Shown in pieces: positions 25,768 through 33,664 of a DNA stretch of 64,000 bases; position 1 is the stretch's first letter, and each line of letters starts with the position of its first letter. The stretch is from Flavobacterium sp. SH_e. GTDB lineage: Bacteria; Bacteroidota; Bacteroidia; Flavobacteriales; Flavobacteriaceae. Under the pieces are notes generated by a model that saw only the letters and a program-made list of their open reading frames with translations, did no database searches and had not been told where the DNA came from. The translations under genes and the position numbers were made by a program. Location of the stretch: NCBI RefSeq assembly GCF_025717045.1, contig NZ_JAOVZN010000001.1, positions 598,232 to 662,231 on the forward strand, written 5' to 3'.

Positions 25768-26571
25768 TTAATTTAAAATATAACGTGTCACTACCTCAGC
25801 AACACCATCGTCATTATTTGAAGCTACAATTAAATCGGCTTTATCACGTAATTCTGGTGTCACGTTATCAACCCAAACACCCAAACCTGCATATTCTATC
25901 ATTGTCAAGTCATTTCCAGCGTTTCCAACAGCGATAATTTCACTTTGATGAATTCCTAGCTTATCTGCCAAAAACTTCAAACTCGCAGCTTTATCAATTC
26001 CTTGTTGCGCAGCTTCTAAGAAGAATGGTTTAGACATAGAAACACTTAAATGTGGCATCGCTTCTTTTAAATCTTCTTCTAAAGGCTTTAAATACGCTGG
26101 ATCTTGTAATAAAATACATTTAACGGCTGGTCTGTCTACATAATCTTTAAAGCTTGAAACTTTTTGATGCGCCATTCCGGTAATTTCTTTTTCTACTTCG
26201 ATATACTGAGAATCTGTTTCGCTAATTATTTCATCATCCAAATACGTAATAATATGCGTATTCATTTTAACGCTATAATCATATAAAGCATGAATCTGCT
26301 GAACGGTTAATTTCTGTTCAAACAAAATTAAATCATCTTTTACTTGACTGATTATTGCTCCGTTAAACGAAATCATATACGAATCGTTTTTATCTAATTC
26401 CAATTCTCTAGCATAAGCCGTCATTGCCGAAGTTGGTCTTCCTGAAGCCAAAACTACATAAACACCCTTTGCTTGCGCCTCTAGTATCACTTTTTTATTT
26501 AAATCTGAAATTCTGTGGTCGTCTGTCAACAAGGTATCATCCATGTCGAGCACTAACATTTTGTATTGCAT
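25768..26571 (-). CDS. Cof-type HAD-IIB sugar/nucleotide phosphatase
   Basis: The 267-residue protein has HAD motif I LDMDDTLLTDD with nucleophile D9 and D11, motif II LASGRPTSAM, a type IIB cap in the middle and motif IV GNAGNDLTMIEYAG. Cof-type enzymes hydrolyse phosphosugars, pyridoxal phosphate or flavin precursors; the substrate here is not readable. It shares a transcript with the acetyltransferase 4 bases downstream. A GCAGTTTTCAGTC-family repeat separates it from the gene upstream. Confidence 0.9.
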   Translation of the reverse strand: MQYKMLVLDMDDTLLTDDHRISDLNKKVILEAQAKGVYVVLASGRPTSAMTAYARELELDKNDSYMISFNGAIISQVKDDLILFEQKLTVQQIHALYDYSVKMNTHIITYLDDEIISETDSQYIEVEKEITGMAHQKVSSFKDYVDRPAVKCILLQDPAYLKPLEEDLKEAMPHLSVSMSKPFFLEAAQQGIDKAASLKFLADKLGIHQSEIIAVGNAGNDLTMIEYAGLGVWVDNVTPELRDKADLIVASNNDDGVAEVVTRYILN

Positions 26572-26580
26572 ATTTTTTTT

Positions 26581-26649
26581 AGTTTTCAGTCGCAGTTTTC
26601 AGTCGCACTCTCAGTAACTACTGAAAGCTGAGACTGAAAACTGAAAACT
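26581..26649. repeat. CAGTTTTCAGTC-family inverted repeat, copy 1
   Basis: AGTTTTCAGTCGCAGTTTTC at the left faces GACTGAAAACTGAAAACT at the right, with words of about ten bases iterated in each arm. It fills the gap between the HAD gene and the DUF2007 remnant. Confidence 0.7.
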
Positions 26650-26650
26650 T

Positions 26651-26868
26651 TTAAAGGCTCATTCTAAATTCTTCTATAACTGGATTTGCTTTTGCAAAAT
26701 CTGTTTCTTGTATAAATACTTCAACCGCCAAATCTGTTTGCCAAAGCCACCTAAACGTGCTGATTGAATATTGTCTTTTTTAACTGTTTCAACTCCCGCT
26801 TCTTGCAATCTTTCTTGCAAAGCAATCGCTAATACTTCACTACCTGAAAACACCTTCATTAATCCCAT
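26651..26868 (-). pseudogene. DUF2007-like small protein gene with a frameshift
   Basis: The start (ATG 26868; MGLMKVFSGSEVLAIALQER, then AGVETVKKDNIQSARLGGFG) matches the DUF2007 'putative signal transducing protein' family of about 70 residues. After GGFGK the reading frame goes wrong and stops at about residue 64 with a basic, unrelated tail. In the +1-shifted frame the expected continuation is intact: TDLAVEVFIQETDFAKANPV then IEEFRMSL and TAA at 26653-26651. One extra base, or a lost ACAG from AAACAGACAG, would restore it. It is either a real mutation or an assembly error. Confidence 0.75.
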
Positions 26869-26886
26869 GATATTTTATTTTTTATT

Positions 26887-26986
26887 AGTTTTCAGTCGCA
26901 GTCACAGTTTTCAGATTGCAAACTGCGACCAAAACTGTGACTTACAAAAATCTCGTTTTCCAGTTACTGAGACTGAAAACTGAGAC
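26887..26986. repeat. CAGTTTTCAGTC-family inverted repeat, copy 2
   Basis: The arms are AGTTTTCAGTCGCAGTCACA and, facing, GACTGAAAACTGAGACT. An inner pair (CACAGTTTTCAG with AAAACTGTG) also exists. It lies between the DUF2007 remnant and the hydrolase gene. Confidence 0.7.
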
Positions 26987-26992
26987 TTCGAC

Positions 26993-27805
26993 TTATAATA
27001 TTCTTTTTAATTGTTCTTGAAAATCTTCATTTTCATTTACGCCAATATGTTCTTGATTTTTCAGCGGATAAAAATAGGCATTTGAATTCAATAACTTCTT
27101 TAATCGTATTGAATTATCAATTGGAATTAATTGATCTTTAGTTCCATGAAAAATATAAATTGGACTTTTTATTTTTGGTAGATAGAGATTTGTTTCTAAA
27201 CTAAACTTCTTCATAAAATCAGGAAAAAATGGCACTCTAGAACTTGACAATTCTAGAAAATTGAAATAAGGAGCCTGAAGAATCAAAGCTCTCGGGTTAT
27301 TTTCTAAAGCTAATTTAGTCGCAAAACCAGAACCAATTGAATATCCTGCAATAATAATTTTATTCTGAGAATATTTCTCAGCCACTTTTTTATATACAAT
27401 AGAAATATCTTTACTTAATTGCTCTTCATTCTCAATTTCACCTTCACTTTTTCCAAAACTTCTATAGTCTAAAATGAAAATATCGTAACCTAATGAAGTA
27501 TATATTTTTGCAATTTTACCCCAAGTTTCAAGCGTTCCCGCATTTCCATGAAGATAAAAAACAAGACCTTTTGAGTTTTCAGCCTTAAACAATAATCCGT
27601 TCAAAATACTTCCATCAAAAGAAGTAATATTTACCTCTTCAAACTTTTGTTTATAATCAAACTTAAAATCTTTTGGAAGTTTTGAACTGTGAAAAACCAG
27701 TCCTATTTGATTAAAATACACGTAAGAAATAATTAAAACATATAGGACAATAAAAAAGCACAAAAGCACTATTCCTAAAAATTTAACTGTTTTTAAAATC
27801 TCCAT
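26993..27805 (-). CDS. membrane-anchored alpha/beta hydrolase, BEM46-like
   Basis: The 270-residue protein has one N-terminal membrane helix (about 8-31) and then an alpha/beta hydrolase fold. The oxyanion region is VFYLHGNAGTLETW. DYRSFGKSEGE, nucleophile S156 in AGYSIGSG, a C-terminal acid in HGTKDQLIP and histidine in NQEHIGVNE follow. This matches the BEM46/YqkD group of serine hydrolases. Esterase or peptidase activity is likely; the substrate is unknown. Repeat elements separate it from both same-strand neighbours. Confidence 0.85.
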   Translation of the reverse strand: MEILKTVKFLGIVLLCFFIVLYVLIISYVYFNQIGLVFHSSKLPKDFKFDYKQKFEEVNITSFDGSILNGLLFKAENSKGLVFYLHGNAGTLETWGKIAKIYTSLGYDIFILDYRSFGKSEGEIENEEQLSKDISIVYKKVAEKYSQNKIIIAGYSIGSGFATKLALENNPRALILQAPYFNFLELSSSRVPFFPDFMKKFSLETNLYLPKIKSPIYIFHGTKDQLIPIDNSIRLKKLLNSNAYFYPLKNQEHIGVNENEDFQEQLKRIL

Positions 27806-27818
27806 ATTTTTAATTTAA

Positions 27819-27939
27819 TTTTCAGTCTCGGTCTCAGTTTACAGTTATTTTACTGAAAACTGAAACCATAAACTGGGACTGTCTTCACGAAAAAATCCCG
27901 CTTTTCAGTAACTGCGACTGAAAACCGGGACTGTAAACT
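27819..27939. repeat. CAGTTTTCAGTC-family inverted repeat, copy 3
   Basis: TTTTCAGTCTCGGTCTCAGT faces ACTGCGACTGAAAACCGGGA, with an inner pair CAGTTATTTTACTGAAAACTG. It lies between the hydrolase and DEAD-like genes. Its right half (CAGTAACTGCGACTGAAAAC) repeats a core also seen in copy 2. Confidence 0.7.
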
Positions 27940-27948
27940 TATAGTAAA

Positions 27949-28611
27949 TTATTCTTCTTCTTCAATATCATCTTCATCCTCATCAAGCTCTTCTCCTTCT
28001 TCATCCATATCAAACAAATAAGGCTCAAGCATGATTTTATCTGCCAAAATTTCAATACGTTCTGTCAGAGTTTCAGAAAAAATAATTCGTTGCACTTTGG
28101 CAATACTATTAGAAATACGTGTAATTTTTGGATCATGTCGTAATTTCAAAATCGGATCTGCATCATCCAAAATAAACATTTTAAGACGATTTACATTGTA
28201 ACCAGCTGTACTAAACATATCGTTTAATTTTGTTGGTGTTCCAATTAAAATATCAATTCCTGTAGAAACGTAATTTTTATCATAATCCATATCGCCTTTA
28301 TCGTGCACGCCATAAACTTCAAGATTAGTATATTTTCCTAATTTCTCAAAAAGCTCGACCATTGCAACCATTTTCTCTTTGTCTTCAACAATAATCAAAG
28401 CTCGTGGCGATTCTTCTGTTTTTCCAGCCAATTGCTGAATCACATTCATAACAATTGTCGTTGTTTTCCCACTTCCTTTCGGCGAAATAATTACACAATC
28501 AGCACCACTTTTTATGGTCGAAAAAGTTTCCATCTGCAAAGCATTTGCTTCTGTCAAACCGTTTTCAATTAAGGCATCTTGTAATTTCTCGTTTATTTTT
28601 TTTAGTTTCAT
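27949..28611 (-). CDS. DEAD-box-like protein with only the first RecA domain
   Basis: The 220-residue protein carries a Q-motif-like start (NGLTEANALQMETF), Walker A PKGSGKTT at 44-51, GTP in motif Ib (IGTPTKLND), and DDAD at 149-152 in place of DEAD. SET at 179-181 replaces SAT. It ends after about residue 195 and finishes in a very acidic tail (DEEGEELDEDEDDIEEEE). The second RecA domain with motifs IV-VI, needed for helicase action, is missing. The frame is clean, so this looks like a fixed short form rather than a broken gene. RNA binding or regulation is possible. Confidence 0.78.
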   Translation of the reverse strand: MKLKKINEKLQDALIENGLTEANALQMETFSTIKSGADCVIISPKGSGKTTTIVMNVIQQLAGKTEESPRALIIVEDKEKMVAMVELFEKLGKYTNLEVYGVHDKGDMDYDKNYVSTGIDILIGTPTKLNDMFSTAGYNVNRLKMFILDDADPILKLRHDPKITRISNSIAKVQRIIFSETLTERIEILADKIMLEPYLFDMDEEGEELDEDEDDIEEEE

Positions 28612-28618
28612 TTTTTTA

Positions 28619-28704
28619 TGCTTTAAGCTTAAAGCTATACACTATAAGCAAAAATTATTTAGTTTCTATAAAAGCTTAAAGCCTAAAGCTTATAGCCTAA
28701 AGCG
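28619..28704. repeat. GCTTAAAGCCTAAAGC-family inverted repeat
   Basis: GCTTTAAGCTTAAAGC on the left faces AAAGCTTAAAGCCTAAAGC and TTATAGCCTAAAGC on the right. It fills the gap between the DEAD-like and NtrC-like genes. Confidence 0.65.
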
Positions 28705-28713
28705 CGAAGCAAA

Positions 28714-29877
28714 TTATTTGCTTGCGAACATTTTCACATCTGATTCTGAGATTTCGTTTCCTCCCAAAATAATCAATCTTTCGACTACATTTCGAAGTTC
28801 ACGAATATTTCCTGTCCAATCGTATTCCTGTAATAATTTTATGGCTTGCGCCGAAAATGACTTAGCTGCATTTCCTTGTTCTGAAGCTATTTTTTCTGTA
28901 AAATGCAAAATCAAAGCAGGAATATCATCACGTCTTTCATTCAATGGCGGAACTTTAATCAAAATTACTGCCAAACGATGGTATAAATCTTCACGGAAAC
29001 GGCCTTCAGCAATTTCCGTTTTTAAATCTTTATTCGTCGCCGCAACTACACGAACATCAACTTTAATATCTTTATCAGCACCAACTCTCGTAATCATACT
29101 TTCTTGCAAAGCGCGTAAAACTTTGGCTTGAGCCGAAAGACTCATATCTCCAATTTCATCCAAGAAAATAGTTCCTTTGTCAGCCGCTTCAAACTTTCCA
29201 GCACGATCTTTCACTGCCGATGTAAAAGCACCTTTTACATGTCCGAACAATTCGCTTTCGATTAATTCACTTGGAATTGCAGCACAGTTTACTTCAATTA
29301 ACGGAAAACTAGAACGTTCACTTTTTTCATGTAACTGATGCGCCACGAGTTCCTTCCCTGTTCCGTTTGGTCCAGTAATCAAAACTCTAGCTTCTGTTGG
29401 AGCAACTTTATCAATCATCAGTTTGATATGGTTAATCGACTCACTGTCGCCAATCATTTCGTAGTTTTTGCTGACTTTTTTCTTTAGGATTTTATTTTCA
29501 ACTACTAATTGTTTTTTGTCCAAAGCATTACGAACTGTATTTAATAAACGGTTCAAATCTGGCGGTTTTGAAATATAATCAAAAGCTCCTAAACGCATGG
29601 TTTGAATCGCAGTTTCCATATCGCCGTGCCCAGAAATCATTACCATCGGAATTTCTGGTTTTATCTTTTTTACTTCTTCTAAAACCTCAACACCGTCCAT
29701 TTTTGGCATTTTGATATCACACAAAACCAAATCATAGTCGTTGTTTTTTATTTTTTCAAGTCCCGCAACACCATCTTCAGCTTCATCAACCTGATAGGAA
29801 TCATTTTCTTCTGATAATATTTTTACCAAAACTCTTCTGATCGCTGCTTCGTCTTCTACAATTAGTATTTTACTCAT
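28714..29877 (-). CDS. NtrC-like sigma54 activator without a DNA-binding domain
   Basis: The 387-residue protein has a receiver domain (phospho-acceptor D54 in LVLCDIKMPKMDG, then K104) and a sigma54-interacting AAA+ domain. The latter has Walker A GPNGTGKE at 169-176, ELFGHVKGAFTSA (the sigma54-contact loop reads GAFTSA, not GAFTGA), Walker B IFLDEIGD and the RFREDLYHRL sensor. The C-terminal Fis-type helix-turn-helix is absent; the chain ends at FASK. It may act from solution, as some FleQ/FlgR-type activators do. No sensor kinase gene is adjacent. Confidence 0.9.
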   Translation of the reverse strand: MSKILIVEDEAAIRRVLVKILSEENDSYQVDEAEDGVAGLEKIKNNDYDLVLCDIKMPKMDGVEVLEEVKKIKPEIPMVMISGHGDMETAIQTMRLGAFDYISKPPDLNRLLNTVRNALDKKQLVVENKILKKKVSKNYEMIGDSESINHIKLMIDKVAPTEARVLITGPNGTGKELVAHQLHEKSERSSFPLIEVNCAAIPSELIESELFGHVKGAFTSAVKDRAGKFEAADKGTIFLDEIGDMSLSAQAKVLRALQESMITRVGADKDIKVDVRVVAATNKDLKTEIAEGRFREDLYHRLAVILIKVPPLNERRDDIPALILHFTEKIASEQGNAAKSFSAQAIKLLQEYDWTGNIRELRNVVERLIILGGNEISESDVKMFASK

Positions 29878-29887
29878 TTTTTTTTTG

Positions 29888-29978
29888 AGATTCTAAGGTT
29901 CTAAGTTGCTAAGGTAATGAGGTTTTTCTACAAGAAGCTAAAAAACTTAGCATCTTAGAACCTTAGTACCTTAGCGAC
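29888..29978. repeat. CTAAGGTTCTAAG-family inverted repeat
   Basis: GATTCTAAGGTTCTAAGTTG and the following GCTAAGGTAATGAGG face ACTTAGCATCTTAGAACC and TTAGTACCTTAGCGAC. It lies between the permease and regulator genes. A one-arm relative is at 9803-9840. Confidence 0.7.
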
Positions 29979-29986
29979 TTTAAAAA

Positions 29987-31303
29987 TTAATATTTTAGCC
30001 ACTTATACAATTCTTTCCAAGTCGGTTTTTTGCCGTACATTAAAATACCTACTCGGTAAATTTTTGCAGCGAACCATACAACAAGGAAAAATGTAGCAAA
30101 CAATAATGATACCGAAATTGCGATTTGCCACCACGGCACGCCAAACGGAATACGCATTAACATTACAATTGGTGAAGTTAACGGAATCATCGAAAAGATA
30201 ACCGCAACACTTCCATGTGGATCGTTTACTACTGTAAAAAATCCGATATAAACACTCAAAATCAAAGGCATTAGAATTGGCAGCAAAAATTGCTGAGAAT
30301 CGGTTTGATTGTCAACTGCAGCTCCAATTGCGGCATAAAATGAGCTATATAAAAAATATCCTCCAATAAAATAAATCACAAATCCGATTATGATGCTTGC
30401 AATTGGCAAATTCCATAATTCAGCAATATACATTTGCGCCGATCCAGAAAGTTCATGTTGAGCCGTTTGCATCATTTCTGGAGAAATTCTCGCCGTTGGC
30501 CCAACATTCACGTCAAAAAATGCTGAAGCAGCAAACATTAATCCTAAGCCAATTATTGCCCAAATGATGAATTGCAAAATTCCTGCTAATGAAGTTCCAA
30601 CAATTTTACCAATCATTAATTGAAATGGCTTTACAGATGAAATAATGATTTCGATAATCCTGTTTGTTTTTTCTTCGATTACGCTTCGCATTACCATATT
30701 TCCATAAATGATAATAAACATCATAATCAAGTAACCAAAGGCACCGCCAATCGCAATTTTAATTTCGTTTAAACCTTTTAAACTTTCTTCTCCAGAAGCT
30801 TTAACCAAATGAATATTTACATCTGATTGTGCTTTCTGAATAGCCAAAGTGTCTAGTTTTGCTTCTTCCAGATTTAGTTTTGTAATTTTATTTCCAATAA
30901 CATCCTGAGTATTTTCAATAAAAGAAATACTCGGACTATTATTAGAAATAAATTCAATTTTACTTTCTAAATCTTTTATATTTTTTGTTTTCGGAATAAC
31001 GATTAATCCGTTGAAATTTTCTTTTGTAATGCTATCTTTTAAAGCCTTTACATCAATTTCAGATAAATTTAAATATTTGAATTCGGCTCCTTTTTTATTT
31101 TCTTTTAAAAAATCAGAAGCAAAAAGTCCAGTTTCGTCATGAATTGCAATTCTTTTCGTTTCTGCTTTCATCGAACTTAAATAGCCAATAAAAACAGCAA
31201 TCGCCACAAATAAAAGCGGACTCAAAAATGTCATGACAACAAAAGATTTATTGCGGACTTTGGCAATAAATTCTCTTTTTATAATTAATGAAATAATACT
31301 CAT
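29987..31303 (-). CDS. ABC-2 type transporter permease, NatB-like
   Basis: The 438-residue protein has an N-terminal helix (about 20-42), a large periplasmic domain (about 45-185) and then five to six membrane segments with VIEEKTNRIIEIIISSVKPF, the conserved ABC-2 permease signature. The layout matches NatB/YhaP-type Na+ or drug exporters. The ATPase gene lies 79 bases upstream on the same strand, with a TTTAGATTTTAGA-family repeat between. Substrate unknown. Confidence 0.88.
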   Translation of the reverse strand: MSIISLIIKREFIAKVRNKSFVVMTFLSPLLFVAIAVFIGYLSSMKAETKRIAIHDETGLFASDFLKENKKGAEFKYLNLSEIDVKALKDSITKENFNGLIVIPKTKNIKDLESKIEFISNNSPSISFIENTQDVIGNKITKLNLEEAKLDTLAIQKAQSDVNIHLVKASGEESLKGLNEIKIAIGGAFGYLIMMFIIIYGNMVMRSVIEEKTNRIIEIIISSVKPFQLMIGKIVGTSLAGILQFIIWAIIGLGLMFAASAFFDVNVGPTARISPEMMQTAQHELSGSAQMYIAELWNLPIASIIIGFVIYFIGGYFLYSSFYAAIGAAVDNQTDSQQFLLPILMPLILSVYIGFFTVVNDPHGSVAVIFSMIPLTSPIVMLMRIPFGVPWWQIAISVSLLFATFFLVVWFAAKIYRVGILMYGKKPTWKELYKWLKY

Positions 31304-31308
31304 TTCTT

Positions 31309-31387
31309 GATTTTAGATTTTAGATTGTTGACTTTAGATTTTTAGATTTTAGGTCTTCACTCTAAAATCTAAAATCTGAAATCTAAA
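31309..31387. repeat. TTTAGATTTTAGA-family inverted repeat
   Basis: TTTTAGATTTTAGATTG and TTTAGATTTTTAGATTTT face CTAAAATCTAAAATCTG and AAATCTAAA. The element occupies the space between the ABC ATPase and permease genes. Single arms of the family occur at 36329-36360 and 56101-56130. Confidence 0.7.
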
Positions 31388-32312
31388 CTTTATTTTCCGT
31401 TACCGTTTGGATAAAAATATCATTTATACTCGGAATTTTTTCAACGAAATGCGTTACTTGCCCGCGTTGCGTTAAAACATGTAATAATTCATTTGGCGCT
31501 GCGTTTCCAATCTGAATATTTAATTTCAAATCATCATTTAGCGATTTAAAATTAGCAGGCGAAACTGTGAACTTTTGAGTAATATCATACATCAAGCCTT
31601 CAACATTATTGGTCAAAATTCCAACTTCAAAACTATTGGTTCTAAACTGACGTTTCACATCTGCAACTTTTCCTTCGATCAATTTATTTGATTTGTGAAT
31701 TAAAGCGATATTTTCGCAAAGCTCTTCAACACTTTCCATTCGATGTGTCGAAAAAATAATAGTCGAACCTTGTTCTTTTAATGCCAAAATTTCATCTTTA
31801 ATAACATTAGCATTTACGGGGTCAAATCCAGAAAAAGGTTCATCTAAAATCAGTAATTTGGGTTTATGCAAAACACAAACTACAAATTGAATTTTCTGTG
31901 CCATTCCTTTAGAAAGTTCCTGAATTTTCTTGTTCCACCAGCCTTGAATTCCTAATCGGTCAAACCAATAATCTAGTTGTTTTTTGGCTTCAGCTTTAGA
32001 AAGACCTTTCATTTGAGCCAGATACAAACATTGCTCTCCCACTTTCATCGAACTGTACAAACCTCTTTCTTCGGGAAGGTATCCGATAGTTTGCACATGT
32101 TTTGGTTGCAATCTTTCTCCATCCAAAATTACTTCACCGCTATCTGGCAATGTAATTTGGTTTATGATTCTGATAAGGGAAGTTTTTCCGGCTCCATTCG
32201 GACCTAAAAGTCCATATATACTGCCTTTTGGCACATTTAATGAAACTTCGTTAAGTGCTACATAATCGCCGTATTTTTTTACGACTTTATGTACTTCAAG
32301 TAAGTTACTCAT
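31383..32312 (-). CDS. ABC transporter ATP-binding protein, NatA-like
   Basis: The 309-residue ATPase has Walker A GPNGAGKT at 37-44, the Q-loop in IGYLPEERGLY, signature LSKGMAQK, Walker B LLILDEPFSG and the switch histidine in FSTHRM. A C-terminal domain of about 80 residues, common in exporters of this kind, follows. It pairs with the ABC-2 permease encoded immediately downstream to make a NatAB-like export system. Its last bases overlap the start of the repeat between the two genes. Confidence 0.92.
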   Translation of the reverse strand: MSNLLEVHKVVKKYGDYVALNEVSLNVPKGSIYGLLGPNGAGKTSLIRIINQITLPDSGEVILDGERLQPKHVQTIGYLPEERGLYSSMKVGEQCLYLAQMKGLSKAEAKKQLDYWFDRLGIQGWWNKKIQELSKGMAQKIQFVVCVLHKPKLLILDEPFSGFDPVNANVIKDEILALKEQGSTIIFSTHRMESVEELCENIALIHKSNKLIEGKVADVKRQFRTNSFEVGILTNNVEGLMYDITQKFTVSPANFKSLNDDLKLNIQIGNAAPNELLHVLTQRGQVTHFVEKIPSINDIFIQTVTENKV

Positions 32313-32407
32313 GCTATTTTTAAGGATTTACTGCGTCACTTTGCCTATTACGGTTCAGCGACTGTAAAAGTAAATAATTCGAAGCGAAATTGTGTCATAT
32401 TACACAA

Positions 32408-32441
32408 AAAACCCATTCTAATTTATGCTAGAATGGGTTTT
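32408..32441 (-). terminator. intrinsic terminator after dnaJ
   Basis: AAAACCCATTCTA pairs perfectly with TAGAATGGGTTTT over an eight-base loop. It lies just past the dnaJ stop on the minus strand and has T/A runs on both sides. Confidence 0.82.
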
Positions 32442-32473
32442 TATTATTTTATAAACTTTTAAAAGAGTTCAAA

Positions 32474-33583
32474 TTATGAGAACATATCTTTTACTTTTTC
32501 AAAGAATGATTTCTCTGATTTCTCTGGACTTGGAACAAAATGTTCGTCGTTTAAAGCATTTTCAAAGAATTGTTTTTGTTCTTTATTTAATGTTTTTGGA
32601 GTCCAAACGTTTACGTGAACCAGTAAATCTCCACTTCCGTAGCCATTTAAACTTGGAATTCCTTTTCCTTTCAATCTTAAGATTTTTCCAGACTGAATTC
32701 CTTCTTCTAATTTAATACGAACTTTTCCGTTGATTGCTTCAATATCTTTTGAAACTCCCAAAACTGCTTCAGGGAAACTGATATATAAATCGAAATGAAT
32801 ATTTTCCCCTTCACGCTTCAAAAATTCATGTTCAACTTCTTCAATTGCTACAATTAAATCTCCTGGAATACTGTTTCCTGGAGCATCATTACCTTTATTA
32901 GCAACTTTTAACTGCATTCCGTCAACAACTCCTGCAGGAATTTTGATTGATACTGTTTCGTCTTCCTGAACCATACCTTGAGCATCGGCCTCAGAAGGTT
33001 TTTTATCTAAAATTTGACCAGAACCTCCACAAGTAGGACAAGTTGACGCAGATTGCATTCTTCCTAAAATAGTATTGGTTACACGCATTACTTGTCCTTG
33101 ACCATTACAAGTCGTACAAGTTTTATACGTTACGCCCTTTGCCTGAACTTTACGTTTTACTTTAACTTTTTTCTCAACTCCATTTGCAATTTCTTCTAAA
33201 GTCAATTTAACTTTAATTCGAAGATTGCTTCCTTTAGCACGACGAGGGCCTCCACCTCCGCCTCCGAAACCGCCAAATCCGCCACCAAAAATATCACCAA
33301 ATTGGCTGAAAATATCATCCATGTTCATACCGCCATGACCACCGCCAAATCCGCCAGAACCATCAAATGCTTGATGACCGTATTGATCGTATTTCGCTTT
33401 TTTCTGCGGATCACTTAAAACTTCGTAAGCTTCTGCCGCCAATTTGAAGTTTTCTTCTGCCTCTTTGTCGCCTGGATTTTTATCAGGGTGATATTTTAAA
33501 GCACTTTTTCTGTATGCTTTTTTAATTTCAGCAGCATCAGCATTTTTTGAAATGCCTAGTATTTCGTAAAAATCTTTTTTCAT
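32474..33583 (-). CDS. dnaJ: chaperone protein DnaJ
   Basis: DnaJ stimulates DnaK ATPase and delivers unfolded clients. I start at ATG 33583, giving MKKDFYEILGISKNA as the normal J-domain opening; a longer frame adds only MELNLI. The J domain has HPDKNPGD and the Gly/Phe-rich region holds FGGGHGG and GGFGGFGGGGGG. The zinc domain has only two CxxCxGxG motifs (CTTCNGQG, CPTCGGSG) instead of four, so it can form one zinc site. The C-terminal peptide-binding domains are complete. It follows grpE on the same strand, with a palindrome between them. Confidence 0.95.
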   Translation of the reverse strand: MKKDFYEILGISKNADAAEIKKAYRKSALKYHPDKNPGDKEAEENFKLAAEAYEVLSDPQKKAKYDQYGHQAFDGSGGFGGGHGGMNMDDIFSQFGDIFGGGFGGFGGGGGGPRRAKGSNLRIKVKLTLEEIANGVEKKVKVKRKVQAKGVTYKTCTTCNGQGQVMRVTNTILGRMQSASTCPTCGGSGQILDKKPSEADAQGMVQEDETVSIKIPAGVVDGMQLKVANKGNDAPGNSIPGDLIVAIEEVEHEFLKREGENIHFDLYISFPEAVLGVSKDIEAINGKVRIKLEEGIQSGKILRLKGKGIPSLNGYGSGDLLVHVNVWTPKTLNKEQKQFFENALNDEHFVPSPEKSEKSFFEKVKDMFS

Positions 33584-33607
33584 AATTAGATTAAGTTCCA
33601 AATCTTA

Positions 33608-33623
33608 TCCCGAAGCTTCGGGA
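33608..33623. repeat. perfect palindrome between grpE and dnaJ
   Basis: TCCCGAAGCTTCGGGA is fully self-complementary. It sits in the 81-base spacer and could form a hairpin in the grpE-dnaJ transcript, tuning expression of dnaJ relative to grpE. Confidence 0.5.
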
Positions 33624-33664
33624 CCAAAATCCAAAAAAAATCATCGGACTTTGTTTACATTTTT

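Noticed and set aside
31309..31387. CRISPR-like short repeats (TTTAGATTTTAGA words)
   Set aside because: The words are tandem, low-complexity and mirrored in an opposing arm. There are no unique spacers of constant length and no cas genes.
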